A DNA stretch of 10,829 nt from Candidatus Segetimicrobium genomatis (GCA_005883865.1 VBAO01000178.1:1-10829), one strand, 5' to 3'. Shown: positions 1-7,113, counted from the first letter of the stretch. Program-made: numbers and translations. Notes: generated by a model from the letters alone, not told the origin.

Positions 1-321
1 CAGGTCATCTACGTGACCATGGTCTACGGGCCGATCGCGGCGTTCCTGGTGGAGTTTTTCCAGGCCCGGATCCGGTACACCTCGATGTCGGTCCCCTACC
101 ACATGGGCAACGGCTGGTTCGGCGGGGCCACCCCATTCATCGCATCGTCGATCGTCGCGGCCACGCACAATAACTTCGCCGGGCTGTATTATCCGATCGC
201 CGTGGCGCTGATGACCTTCGTCGTCGGCTCCCTCTTCCTGCCGGAGACCCGGGGCACGAGGATCTGGGACGAGGTGGGCGGCGAGCCGGCCGCGGCGCGC
301 GCGGCGGCGGGCGCCGGCTAG
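1..321 (+). CDS. MFS transporter, metabolite:H+ symporter (MHS) type, C-terminal part
   Basis: The reading frame is open from base 1 to a TAG at 319-321, so the gene enters from upstream and only its last 106 codons are seen. The protein is probably an inner-membrane proton-coupled importer of an organic acid or similar small solute. The stretch GPIAAFLVEFF, then RIRYTSMSVPYH, GNGWFGG and GLYYPIAV, is characteristic of the late transmembrane helices of the MHS branch (KgtP, ProP, ShiA relatives). It ends with the usual PETRG motif after the last helix and a short Gly/Ala/Glu-rich cytoplasmic tail. Substrate cannot be told from this part. A GC-rich hairpin follows 27 bases after the stop. The internal ATG at 19 lies within a conserved helix and is not the true start. 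Confidence 0.9.
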   Translation, partial: QVIYVTMVYGPIAAFLVEFFQARIRYTSMSVPYHMGNGWFGGATPFIASSIVAATHNNFAGLYYPIAVALMTFVVGSLFLPETRGTRIWDEVGGEPAAARAAAGAG

Positions 322-348
322 GCATCCTTCGCGCGACGTGTGCTCCCG

Positions 349-373
349 CCGGGGGCCCCGCGAGGGCCCCCGG
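349..373 (+). terminator. GC-rich hairpin after the MFS gene, probable terminator
   Basis: A perfect 10-bp inverted repeat, CCGGGGGCCC at 349-358 and GGGCCCCCGG at 364-373, encloses the 5-base loop CGCGA. It starts 27 bases after the MFS stop codon. The downstream tract is only GGCGCTTTC, so the U-run is poor and the hairpin may act weakly or need a factor. Its position between a stop codon and a separate small gene supports a transcription-end role. Confidence 0.55.
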
Positions 374-442
374 GGCGCTTTCCCGAGAGGGATCGGCGCC
401 GAAGTCTAGGGGGGTATGGTTGCGGGCATATAGTGGATACCC

Positions 443-835
443 ATGGTGCTCGAGCGCCGCAACACGACTGCCCTCGGTCGCAAACGCAGGCGAGACTACG
501 ACCGATCGCTCAAGAAGCTTCGCTTTCTCGGAATGCCCGCATGGGCCGTGGAGTACTACTCCCGACTGGCCCGCGTGGCCGGCCTCCCGCCCCACATGGT
601 CGTCTGCCATGTGGCGGTGGTGGTCGCAGGCCGCCAGATGCAGGCAAACGCCGCCCACAAACCGCAACGGGAGGTCGGGAAGGCCCATCGGGACGGTGCG
701 ACCCGCCCCGAGGCCATCCCCTCGTACCTGGCGGCCTCGAACAAGCTGGCATTTATTCAAGAGGCGCGGGCGCGCTCGGAACGGGCGGGGACGCGACCCC
801 GGCGGCGCAGCGGCCTGACCTCCAGGAACGCCTGA
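443..835 (+). CDS. hypothetical protein, 130 aa, basic
   Basis: I do not recognise this protein. The frame is open from ATG 443 to TGA 833-835; an in-frame TAG at 431-433 rules out any earlier start. By my hand count about 82% of codons end in G or C, which supports real coding, although other frames are also open here. The N-terminus is rich in Arg/Lys (RKRRRDYDRSLKK), followed by a more ordered core with aromatic and hydrophobic residues (AWAVEYYSRLARVAGLPPH, then MVVCHVAVVVAG), and a basic tail rich in Arg, Pro and Ser. There is no signal peptide or clear membrane helix. The basic ends could suggest nucleic-acid binding, but this is only composition. No strong Shine-Dalgarno precedes the start. 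It stands alone between a terminator-like hairpin and a 230-base gap. Confidence 0.5.
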   Translation: MVLERRNTTALGRKRRRDYDRSLKKLRFLGMPAWAVEYYSRLARVAGLPPHMVVCHVAVVVAGRQMQANAAHKPQREVGKAHRDGATRPEAIPSYLAASNKLAFIQEARARSERAGTRPRRRSGLTSRNA

Positions 836-1065
836 GCGCCGCGTAGGACCCGCGGGCCCCGGCAGGCCCGGCACGGCGCGCGTGAAGGCAACACCGCTTC
901 GAACCCGATCACCGCCCACGACCGTTCCCCATCCACCGCGCCAACCGCCGTGTTGCCGCTTCCGGCATCCGGCGCAAACGCGCCGCCGCACGGCCCCGCC
1001 CTGTTCACCGACCCGCAGCACCCAGCCAGGAGTCTCCACGCGTGGGGGCAAAGGGGAATCACACG
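836..1065. other. intergenic region before the NTF2-like/permease run
   Basis: This 230-base gap has no convincing gene and no clear -10/-35 pair; it is GC-rich throughout. It contains an 8-bp perfect inverted repeat, GGCAACAC at 887-894 and GTGTTGCC at 950-957, about 55 bases apart. Short open frames crossing it continue as shadows of neighbouring genes. A promoter for the downstream run must lie here if the run is not read through from upstream. Confidence 0.4.
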
Positions 1066-1479
1066 ATGCTCACCATGTCCGGCACCCACCCGCTCATCGG
1101 GGCCGCCCGCGAGTGGCTGGCGGCACTCCAGCGGTGTGTCCGGGCGGTCGACTACGCGGGAGCCCGTCCCCTCTTCGCGCCGGAAGTCCAGGGCTTCGGC
1201 ACCCATGCCGCCATTGTCGACGGCCGCGACGCGCTGGAGCACGAGCAATGGGGGCAGATCTGGCCCACGATCCGCGAGTTCACCTTCCGGCTCGCCGAGG
1301 TCCACTGCGCGGGCGGCGATGACCTGCTGGGCGTGATCGTCCCCTGGGACTCGCTCGGCGCGGGCCCGGACGGGACGTCGTTTCCCCGACCCGGGCGGGC
1401 CACGCTCATCCTCGCCCGCCGGGACGGCCGGTGGGTGGCGATCCACTCGCACTTCTCGCTGGCGCCGTCGGGGCGGTAA
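1066..1479 (+). CDS. NTF2/SnoaL-like small protein (DUF4440-type), 137 aa
   Basis: This is probably a small cytoplasmic alpha+beta cone-fold protein of the NTF2-like superfamily. Support comes from its size and layout: an N-terminal amphipathic helix (AAREWLAALQRCVRAVDYAGARPLF), a middle section where such proteins place a cavity (THAAIVDGRDALEHEQW), and C-terminal strands ending in ATLILARRDGRWVAIHSHFS, a typical closing motif of this group. Many relatives are of unknown function; some are enzymes. I chose ATG 1066 because AAGGGGA at 1051-1057 lies 8 bases before it; a GTG at 1042 is in frame but has no comparable site. The stop is 3 bases before the DppB-type start, so the genes are almost certainly co-transcribed. 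A role with the transporter's substrate is inference. Confidence 0.82.
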   Translation: MLTMSGTHPLIGAAREWLAALQRCVRAVDYAGARPLFAPEVQGFGTHAAIVDGRDALEHEQWGQIWPTIREFTFRLAEVHCAGGDDLLGVIVPWDSLGAGPDGTSFPRPGRATLILARRDGRWVAIHSHFSLAPSGR

Positions 1480-1482
1480 CCG

Positions 1483-2430
1483 ATGCTCGCGTTCGTCGTC
1501 CGCCGGCTCGCCGCGCTCGTGCCGGTCCTGTTCGTGGTGGCCGTGTTCGTGTTTTCGCTGATCCACATCACTCCCGGCGATCCCGCCGCCTACATGCTGG
1601 GGCCCTCGGCGTCCCCCGCGGAAGTGGAGCACCTGCGGGGAGTGCTCGGACTGAACCTCCCGCTGTATCAGCAGTTCGTCATCTGGCTGGGGCACGCGCT
1701 GCGTGGGGACCTGGGGCAGTCCATCTTCATGGGGATCCCGGTGTCCGTCTCGATCGCGCAGCGGCTCGAACCGACGTTCCTGCTGACGCTCCTCGCCGTC
1801 ATCTTCATGGTCGCGATCGGCATCCCGGCGGGGACCCTCGCGGCGACGCGCCGAAACACCCTGGCCGACCAGGCCGTCATGGCCCTCGCCGTCCTCGGCC
1901 TCTCGGTGCCGAGCTTCTGGCTTGGGCTCAACCTCATCCTCCTGGTCGGGGTCAAGCTGCGGTGGCTGCCGGTGGCGGGCTACGTGCCGTTGGCGCAGGG
2001 AGGCGTGTGGGCGGCCGTGCGCACGCTGCTCATGCCGGCGGTCTCGCTCGGCTTCATCAACGCCGCGCTGATCGCGCGGATCACCCGCTCGAGCATGCTG
2101 GATGTGCTGGGGCTCGACTTCGTCCGCACCGCGCGCGCCAAAGGGCTGCCCCGGGCCGCCGTGATCTGGCGCCACGCCCTGGCGAACGCCATCCTGCCGG
2201 TCCTGACGGCGGTCGGCAACACCTTCACCGTGCTGCTCGGAGGACTCGTCGTCACCGAGCAGGTCTTTGCCATCCCCGGGGTCGGCCAGCTGGTCATCAA
2301 CGCCGTGCTTCGCCGCGATTACCCGGTCATCCAGGGGGCCGTGCTGTACGTCGTGACGCTGTACATCGTGATCAATATCGGCCTGGACGTGCTCTACGCC
2401 GCCGCCGATCCCCGCATCAAGTACAGCTGA
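1483..2430 (+). CDS. dppB: ABC transporter permease, DppB/OppB type
   Basis: This 315-residue inner-membrane protein is one half of the channel of a peptide/nickel-type ABC importer. It begins with the family's usual first helix (MLAFVVRRLAALVPVLFVVAV) followed by the hallmark ITPGDPA, then LGLNLPLYQQF and GDLGQSI, all typical of DppB. The cytoplasmic EAA-like loop that contacts the ATPase lies at about residues 212-240 (DFVRTARAKGLP, then RHALANAILPVL). The C-terminus DVLYAAADPRIKYS is also typical, so the protein is full length. GGGGCGG at 1470-1476 gives a plausible ribosome site 6 bases before ATG 1483. It follows the NTF2-like gene by 3 bases and precedes the DppC-type gene by 31. Substrate (peptide, opine, glutathione, nickel, sugar) cannot be read from permeases. 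Confidence 0.95.
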   Translation: MLAFVVRRLAALVPVLFVVAVFVFSLIHITPGDPAAYMLGPSASPAEVEHLRGVLGLNLPLYQQFVIWLGHALRGDLGQSIFMGIPVSVSIAQRLEPTFLLTLLAVIFMVAIGIPAGTLAATRRNTLADQAVMALAVLGLSVPSFWLGLNLILLVGVKLRWLPVAGYVPLAQGGVWAAVRTLLMPAVSLGFINAALIARITRSSMLDVLGLDFVRTARAKGLPRAAVIWRHALANAILPVLTAVGNTFTVLLGGLVVTEQVFAIPGVGQLVINAVLRRDYPVIQGAVLYVVTLYIVINIGLDVLYAAADPRIKYS

Positions 2431-2461
2431 GCGACCCGCCACCCGGCCGGGCGGCGAGCTC

Positions 2462-3280
2462 GTGCGGGCGCTGCGCCGCAACCGGCTGGCAGTGGGGGGC
2501 GCGTGCCTGCTCGGGCTCGTGCTGGGGTGCGCGGCGTTCGCGCCGCTCGTCGCCCCGCAGGATCCCAACCTGCTGCGCCCGGAGATCCGCCTGCAGCCGC
2601 CGAGCGCGCGGCATTGGTTCGGGACCGACGGCTTCGGCCGCGACATGTACAGCCGCGTGATCTACGGCTCCCGGGTGTCGCTCCTCGTCGGGGCGCTCGT
2701 CGCGCTGTTCACGACGGCGGCGGGGATGTTCTTCGGGATGCTGGCCGGCTACGTTCGCGTGTGGGACGGCATCATCATGCGCGTCATGGACGCGCTCCTG
2801 GCGATCCCGCCCGTGCTGCTGGCGATCGCCATCGTCGCCTCGCTGGGGCCGCGGATCAGCAACGTGGTCGTCTCGCTCACTATCGCGTACACGCCCCAGC
2901 TGGCGCGGGTGCTGCGGTCGCAGGTGCTGGTGCTTCGGGAGGCGACGTTCACGGAGGCGGCGAAGGCGGAGGGCGCCAACGAGTGGCTCATCGCCTATCG
3001 CCACGTGCTGCCGAACGCCCTCTCTCCCGTGATCGTCCAGGGGTCGTTTACCTTCGCATACGCGGTCCTCACCGAGGCGGCGCTCAGCTTCCTCGGTGTC
3101 GGCGCGCCGCCCTATGTCCCCTCGTGGGGCAACGAGCTGAACGACGGGCGGCCGTTCATGGTTCAGGCGCCCTGGATCACCGTCTTCCCCGGGCTGGCGA
3201 TCATGACCTGCGTGCTCGGGCTCAACCTGTTCGGCGACGGCCTGCGCGACGTCCTCGACCCTCGCCTGCGGCGGGACTGA
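2462..3280 (+). CDS. dppC: ABC transporter permease, DppC/OppC type
   Basis: This 272-residue inner-membrane protein is the partner permease of the DppB-type protein. It has the standard order: short N-terminal segment with LRRNRLAVGG, first helix, FAPLVAPQDP, the signature HWFGTDGFGRDMYSRVIYG, several helices, and an EAA-like loop at residues 164-193 (TEAAKAEGANEWLIAYRHVL). It ends in the typical NLFGDGLRDVLDPRLRRD. GTG 2462 is the first start codon in the open frame: an in-frame stop lies at 2369-2371 and no ATG, GTG or TTG occurs between. The ribosome site is weak (GGGCGGCGAG), so coupling to the upstream gene is likely. The gene ends 11 bases before the convergent stop of the exported-protein gene. 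No ATPase gene follows, which is unusual for this operon type. Confidence 0.94.
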   Translation: MRALRRNRLAVGGACLLGLVLGCAAFAPLVAPQDPNLLRPEIRLQPPSARHWFGTDGFGRDMYSRVIYGSRVSLLVGALVALFTTAAGMFFGMLAGYVRVWDGIIMRVMDALLAIPPVLLAIAIVASLGPRISNVVVSLTIAYTPQLARVLRSQVLVLREATFTEAAKAEGANEWLIAYRHVLPNALSPVIVQGSFTFAYAVLTEAALSFLGVGAPPYVPSWGNELNDGRPFMVQAPWITVFPGLAIMTCVLGLNLFGDGLRDVLDPRLRRD

Positions 3281-3291
3281 TCACCGGGCCG

Positions 3292-3921
3292 TCAGGACAC
3301 CGGTCCCGCGGGGAGGGATGCGCCGAGCCTGGCGTTGGGCTGAAACGTCTCGAGGATCTTGGAGATCGTCGTGAAATGCTTCTTGATGGCCGCCGGATCG
3401 TTCATGGTGCCCCCCATGACCAGGAACCCGGTCTGCCCGACGGTGAAGTACGCGATGACCATGTACAGCGTGGCGCTCTTCGCAGACATGATGAAGTACA
3501 CGTAGTACGCGGCGCGGCCGGCGATCTGCGCCGGGCCTTCCTGCGTCACCGTCCACGAAGACGGCGCCTCCTGTTTGAATTCGGCGCCGAACTCCGCCGG
3601 TGCCACGCGGCGGGGGAGCCCCACAGCCGCCACCGCCAGAATGCCCATCCCGGCGGCGTCCTGCGCCGGACTGTGCGCCGCGAGCGTGGACATGAGGTAC
3701 TGGCCGGCGGCGCTGGACCGCAGGCCGTGGAACACCACGTCGCTCAGCTCCGAGTCCGCGATCTTCCAGTCGGCGGGGAGCCGGATGGTGAACAGCCCCT
3801 TCGGGTCCGCGACCGGTTTCCATCCCGACTGGGCTCCGGCCGACTGGGCTCCGGCAGGTGTGAGGAGCGCCGCAACGAGGAGGACGAGCCAGAGGCCGGC
3901 GAGCGGGCGCGAGGAGCGCAT
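3292..3921 (-). CDS. exported protein, PsbP/DUF1795-like, 209 aa
   Basis: Read on the minus strand from ATG 3921 to a TGA ending at 3292. The N-terminus is a classical Sec signal peptide: Arg at residues 2 and 5, a hydrophobic core (LAGLWLVLLVAALL), then AGA-Q cleavage motifs at about residues 23-26 and again at 28-31. The mature part starts WKPVADPKGLFTIRLPADWKI and closes with KKHFTTISKILETFQP. A FTIRLPxxW opening and a late helix with F..I..SF-like spacing recall the PsbP/DUF1795/DcrB-type fold; this family call is by pattern only. A hydrophobic strand region lies at SATLYMVIAYFTVGQTGFLVMGG. There is no lipobox Cys. The longer open frame upstream is antisense to the solute-binding gene and lacks coding support. 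It is divergent from that gene and convergent with the permease run. Function is unknown. Confidence 0.78.
   Translation of the reverse strand: MRSSRPLAGLWLVLLVAALLTPAGAQSAGAQSGWKPVADPKGLFTIRLPADWKIADSELSDVVFHGLRSSAAGQYLMSTLAAHSPAQDAAGMGILAVAAVGLPRRVAPAEFGAEFKQEAPSSWTVTQEGPAQIAGRAAYYVYFIMSAKSATLYMVIAYFTVGQTGFLVMGGTMNDPAAIKKHFTTISKILETFQPNARLGASLPAGPVS
3826..3855 (-). repeat. two perfect 15-bp tandem copies inside the signal-peptide region
   Basis: CGACTGGGCTCCGGC occurs at 3826-3840 and again at 3841-3855 without a gap. In the minus-strand gene it encodes AGAQS twice, residues 23-27 and 28-32, so the signal-peptidase motif AGA-Q is duplicated in frame. It looks like a recent slippage duplication that keeps the reading frame. 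Confidence 0.9.
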
Positions 3922-4092
3922 GACCCAACAAATACCCCGGAAGGACTCGGCCCAGACCGGACGGGACCAGGAGTCGCTCCCGTCGTGACGAATCAGGGCC
4001 GGGCGGGCCAGGGGCGCTCCGGCCCGAGGGCGGACGCGGCCGGGAGCGCGGCCCGCGCCAATCGGTGTCCTTGCCCGGTAGGGGGTGGGATC
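3922..4092. other. divergent intergenic region between exported-protein and solute-binding genes
   Basis: These 171 bases must carry the promoter of the minus-strand exported-protein gene and probably that of the plus-strand solute-binding gene. The region is GC-rich; I see no convincing -10/-35 pair and no strong operator palindrome. The ribosome site for the plus gene is the G-rich run at about 4079-4090. The minus gene has only a weak GGGG some 13 bases before its ATG. Confidence 0.4.
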
Positions 4093-5694
4093 GTGCGTCA
4101 CGCGCCTAGCCTTTCCCGAAGAGAGCTCCTGCGGCGCACAGGAGGATGGCTTGCCGCCGGCGCGGCGGGGGGCGTGGCCGCGGTGTGCGGCGAGCGCCCG
4201 GCGGCGGCGCAGGTGCCGCAGACAGGCGGCATCCTCAGGATCGCGACGATCGGCGACCCGCCCACGGTGGACATCCACCAGACCACCGCGGTGATCGCCG
4301 AACAGGTGACGCAGGAGATCTACGAGACCCTCTTTGCCCTGGACGCCGCCTGGGCGCCCCAGCCCCTCCTGGCCGCCGGGTCCACCTGGTCCGACAACAA
4401 CCTGACGCTCACGGTCCCGCTCCGGCCCGACGTGATCTTCCACAACGGCCGGCCGCTGACCGCGGCCGACGTGGTCGCATCGCTCGGACGATGGATGCGC
4501 CTCTCCGCCCTCGGGCAGACGATCGCGCCCAGGGTCAAAACCCTGACCGCCGGGGACGCGCACACGGTCGTGATCCACCTCGACCAGCCGGTCGGCTCGC
4601 TCGTCGCCGCGCTCGCCAATCCGAACAACATGCCGGCGATCATGCCCAAGTCCACCATCGATCAATATGGCGACAAGCCCATCACGGCGCCGGTCGGGAC
4701 GGGGCCGTACAAGTTTCAGGAGTGGAAACCCGACACCCACGTGCGGCTCGTGCGGTTCAACGGCTACCGTCCGGTGGACGCCCCCGCCTCCGGCTATGCC
4801 GGCAGGCGCATCGCGTACGTCGACGAGATCCTGTTCATCCCGGTCCCCGAATCCAACACCCGCCTCGCCGGGATGCAGTCCGGCCAGTACGATTTCGCGA
4901 TACAGCTCCCGGAGGACCAGTACCCGCAGGTCAAGGGGACTCCTACCCTGGTGCCGCAGATCGTGAAGCCCTACTCCTGGGCCACGTTCGTCTTCAACAA
5001 GCGGAGGGCGCCGTTCGCCAGCGTGAAGGCGCGCCAAGCCTTCTTGAAAGCCCTCGACGTCAAGCCGATCATGCAGGCCGCGTTCGGGCCCCAAGAGTTC
5101 TGGAGCATCGACTCGCCGACGATTGGCTACGGCGCGTTCACCGACAACGCCACGGGGGCGGGCGTGTACAACCACCAGGACGTCGGGGCCGCGAGAACCC
5201 TCCTCCAAGAGGCGGGGTACGACGGCAAGCCGTTCCTGTTCATGGTCACGAAGACCTACGATTTCATGTACAACAGCGCGCTCGTGGCGAAGGGGCAGCT
5301 CGAGGCCGCCGGCTTCAAGGTCGACCTGCAGGTGGTCGACTGGGCGACCCTGGTGCAGCGGCGCAACAACCCCGAGTTGTACGACGTCTTCACGACGGGG
5401 TTCGTCTTCTCGCCGGCCGACCCGACGGCGCAGGACGTCTTCCTCTCGGCCAAGTGGCCGGGGTGGTGGACCAGCGATAAGAAGGAAGCGGCGCTCCAGC
5501 AGTTCACGCAGACCGTGGCCCCGGACAAGCGGAAGACGGCGTGGTCGCAGCTGCAGGACCTGTTCTACCAGGAGGTGCCCGTCATCAAGCTCGGGGACTA
5601 CTACCTCCTCAACGTGTCGCAGTCCTGGATGAGGGGCTTTGTGAACACGCCCAACCTCTTCCTCTGGAACGTCTGGCTGTCCCGGCGCGCGTAG
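4093..5694 (+). CDS. ABC transporter substrate-binding protein, family 5, Tat-exported
   Basis: This 533-residue periplasmic or surface protein captures the substrate for a peptide/nickel-type importer. GTG 4093 is preceded by a TAGGGGG run about 7 bases upstream. The N-terminus has a twin-arginine motif at residues 8-13 (SRRELL), a Gly/Ala-rich hydrophobic stretch, and an AAA-Q cleavage site near residue 39. C32 sits in AAVC, but Val before Cys makes a lipobox doubtful. The mature start GGILRIATIGDPPTVD, then IYETLFALD, VIFHNGRPLTAADVV and VGTGPYKFQEW, are standard family 5 landmarks. The C-terminal lobe has the usual RQAFLKALD and AARTLLQEAGY segments. Length is normal for the family. It lies downstream of the two permeases, separated by one minus-strand gene. 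Ligand is not predictable; the adjacent amidase hints at an amide or peptide. Confidence 0.94.
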   Translation: MRHAPSLSRRELLRRTGGWLAAGAAGGVAAVCGERPAAAQVPQTGGILRIATIGDPPTVDIHQTTAVIAEQVTQEIYETLFALDAAWAPQPLLAAGSTWSDNNLTLTVPLRPDVIFHNGRPLTAADVVASLGRWMRLSALGQTIAPRVKTLTAGDAHTVVIHLDQPVGSLVAALANPNNMPAIMPKSTIDQYGDKPITAPVGTGPYKFQEWKPDTHVRLVRFNGYRPVDAPASGYAGRRIAYVDEILFIPVPESNTRLAGMQSGQYDFAIQLPEDQYPQVKGTPTLVPQIVKPYSWATFVFNKRRAPFASVKARQAFLKALDVKPIMQAAFGPQEFWSIDSPTIGYGAFTDNATGAGVYNHQDVGAARTLLQEAGYDGKPFLFMVTKTYDFMYNSALVAKGQLEAAGFKVDLQVVDWATLVQRRNNPELYDVFTTGFVFSPADPTAQDVFLSAKWPGWWTSDKKEAALQQFTQTVAPDKRKTAWSQLQDLFYQEVPVIKLGDYYLLNVSQSWMRGFVNTPNLFLWNVWLSRRA

Positions 5695-5700
5695 GCGCGC
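5685..5700. other. short GC hairpin at a convergent gene junction
   Basis: GCGCGC at 5685-5690 and GCGCGC at 5695-5700 can pair around the loop GTAG, which contains the stop codon of the binding-protein gene. It lies exactly between two convergent stop codons 6 bases apart. A weak bidirectional transcription end is possible, but there is no T-run and the repeat could be chance in GC-rich DNA. Confidence 0.25.
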
Positions 5701-7113
5701 TCAGGCGATCGGGGGGCGCCGCGCCGCCCAGGGAGCGAGGGCTTCGAACGCGGCCGCGGCCCGCAGCACCAGCGCATCCGCGAACCGCGGCCCCACGATC
5801 TGCAACCCCACTGGCAGGCCGCCCGCCGTCCAACCGCAGGGCACCGTCGCCGCCGGATAGCCGGTCATGTTGAGGGGAAAGGTGAAGGCGTACCATCCCG
5901 TGTGCGGCACCTTCCGGCCGGCGATCTCCTCGTAGGCGTCGACCCCCGCGGGCAGCGGAGGCGCGGCCAGGGTCGGGGTGAGGAGCAGATCGTGGCGCGC
6001 GAAGAACCGCCGGAACGCGTCGTTGAGCGTCCGCCGAACGTTGCCCGCGGTCACGAAGTCGACCGCGGTCCAGCGCATCCCGCCCTCGATCACCTGGACG
6101 AGCCCGGGGTCGAAGCGGCCCCGCCACTCGGGCAGCTTGTCGGCCAGCCTCGCGGCCATCGAGCCGCTGAAGAGCACGACGAACGGGTCCGCCGGGTCGG
6201 GGAATCCGGGCGCGCCCTCCTCCACCGCGCAGCCGGCGGCCGCGAATCGATTCGCCGCCGCCTCCGCGATCCGGCGGACCTCGGGGTCGACCGCGGCGTA
6301 TCCCCAGTCCGGGGTCCAGGCGACGCGCAGCCCCGCGATCCCGCGATCGAGGCCCGCCAGATGGTCGGTGCCGTCGCCCGGGAGCGAGCTCAGGTCGCGG
6401 GGGTCGGGCCCCGCGATGGCGTTGAGCATCAGGGCCGCGTCCCGCACGGTACGCGTCATGGGGCCGGTGTGGGACAGGGTGTCCAGCCCGCCGTAGGTGG
6501 GGGCGGCCGCGACCCGCCCCAGGGTGGGCTTCAACCCGAAGATCCCGCAGCAGCTGCACGGGATCCGGACCGACCCGCCGCCGTCGGTGCCGACCGCGAG
6601 CGGTCCGAGCCCCGCCGCCACGGCGGCGGCGCCGCCCCCCGACGATCCGCCGGGGGTGTGGCCCAGGCTCCAGGGGTTGCGGCTGAGCCCGAACACCAAA
6701 TTGTCGGTGGTACCCTTGTAGCCAAACTCAGGGGTGTTGGTCTTCCCCACAACGATGGCCCCGGCCTGTTTCAGCCGCTCGACCACCGGCGCGTCTTCTT
6801 CGGGGATGAAGTGCTCGTAGAGTCTGGACCCCCAGGTGGTCCGGACGCCCCTGGTGACGACCAGATCCTTGATCGACACGGGAACGCCGTGGAGGATGCC
6901 CAGCGCATCGCCCCGCATCACGGCCGCCTCGGCCTCCCGGGCCGCGGCCCGGGCCGCCTCGTGGGCGACCGTGCAGTAGGCGCCGAGCCGGGGATTGAGG
7001 CGGTCGATGCGCGCGAGCACGACGTCAATGACCTCAACAGGAGACAGCCGCCTCGCGCGAATCGCGGCCGCCATCTCAGTCGCCGATAGGAAACACAGCT
7101 CACCCGCGTCCAT
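5701..7113 (-). CDS. amidase-signature family hydrolase, 470 aa
   Basis: A cytoplasmic serine hydrolase that cleaves a carboxamide to acid plus ammonia or amine. The complete Ser-cisSer-Lys triad is visible: K82 in GVPVSIKDL, S157 in TPGGSSGGG, and nucleophile S181 in GTDGGGSVRIP. The spacings of 75 and 24 residues match those of fatty acid amide hydrolase (142, 217, 241). It ends with NMTGYPAATVPCGW and GLPVGLQIVGP, the normal family C-terminus. I chose ATG 7113 because GGAGGGA lies about 6 bases before it and the protein then begins ELCFLSATEMAAAIR, a normal amidase start; longer in-frame versions add residues without similarity. No GatB or GatC neighbour is present, so this is not evidently the tRNA amidotransferase subunit. 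Three cysteines (C186, C188, C189) cluster after the nucleophile. Substrate is unknown; it is convergent with the binding-protein gene. Confidence 0.95.
   Translation of the reverse strand: MDAGELCFLSATEMAAAIRARRLSPVEVIDVVLARIDRLNPRLGAYCTVAHEAARAAAREAEAAVMRGDALGILHGVPVSIKDLVVTRGVRTTWGSRLYEHFIPEEDAPVVERLKQAGAIVVGKTNTPEFGYKGTTDNLVFGLSRNPWSLGHTPGGSSGGGAAAVAAGLGPLAVGTDGGGSVRIPCSCCGIFGLKPTLGRVAAAPTYGGLDTLSHTGPMTRTVRDAALMLNAIAGPDPRDLSSLPGDGTDHLAGLDRGIAGLRVAWTPDWGYAAVDPEVRRIAEAAANRFAAAGCAVEEGAPGFPDPADPFVVLFSGSMAARLADKLPEWRGRFDPGLVQVIEGGMRWTAVDFVTAGNVRRTLNDAFRRFFARHDLLLTPTLAAPPLPAGVDAYEEIAGRKVPHTGWYAFTFPLNMTGYPAATVPCGWTAGGLPVGLQIVGPRFADALVLRAAAAFEALAPWAARRPPIA

Noticed and set aside
887..957. GGCAACAC/GTGTTGCC inverted repeat as an operator
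   Set aside because: Half-sites are 55 bases apart with no central symmetry or nearby promoter; it may be chance.
137..1051. 304-aa minus-strand open frame
   Set aside because: Arg/Gly/Pro-rich shadow overlapping the MFS gene end, a hairpin and the 130-aa frame; no recognisable domain.
757..2646. 629-aa minus-strand open frame opposite the NTF2-like and DppB-type genes
   Set aside because: It lies antisense to clearly recognisable genes and its product is a low-complexity mix of Arg, Asp, Gly, His and Pro, the usual shadow of GC-rich coding DNA.
2503..4092. Apparent long N-terminal extension of the solute-binding protein, running back through the DppC gene
   Set aside because: The extra part is an out-of-frame shadow of DppC and of the minus-strand gene; the binding protein has its own GTG start, ribosome site and Tat signal at 4093.
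3922..5208. Upstream extension of the minus-strand exported-protein gene
   Set aside because: The extension is antisense to the binding-protein gene; the signal peptide begins at ATG 3921, which must be the true N-terminus.
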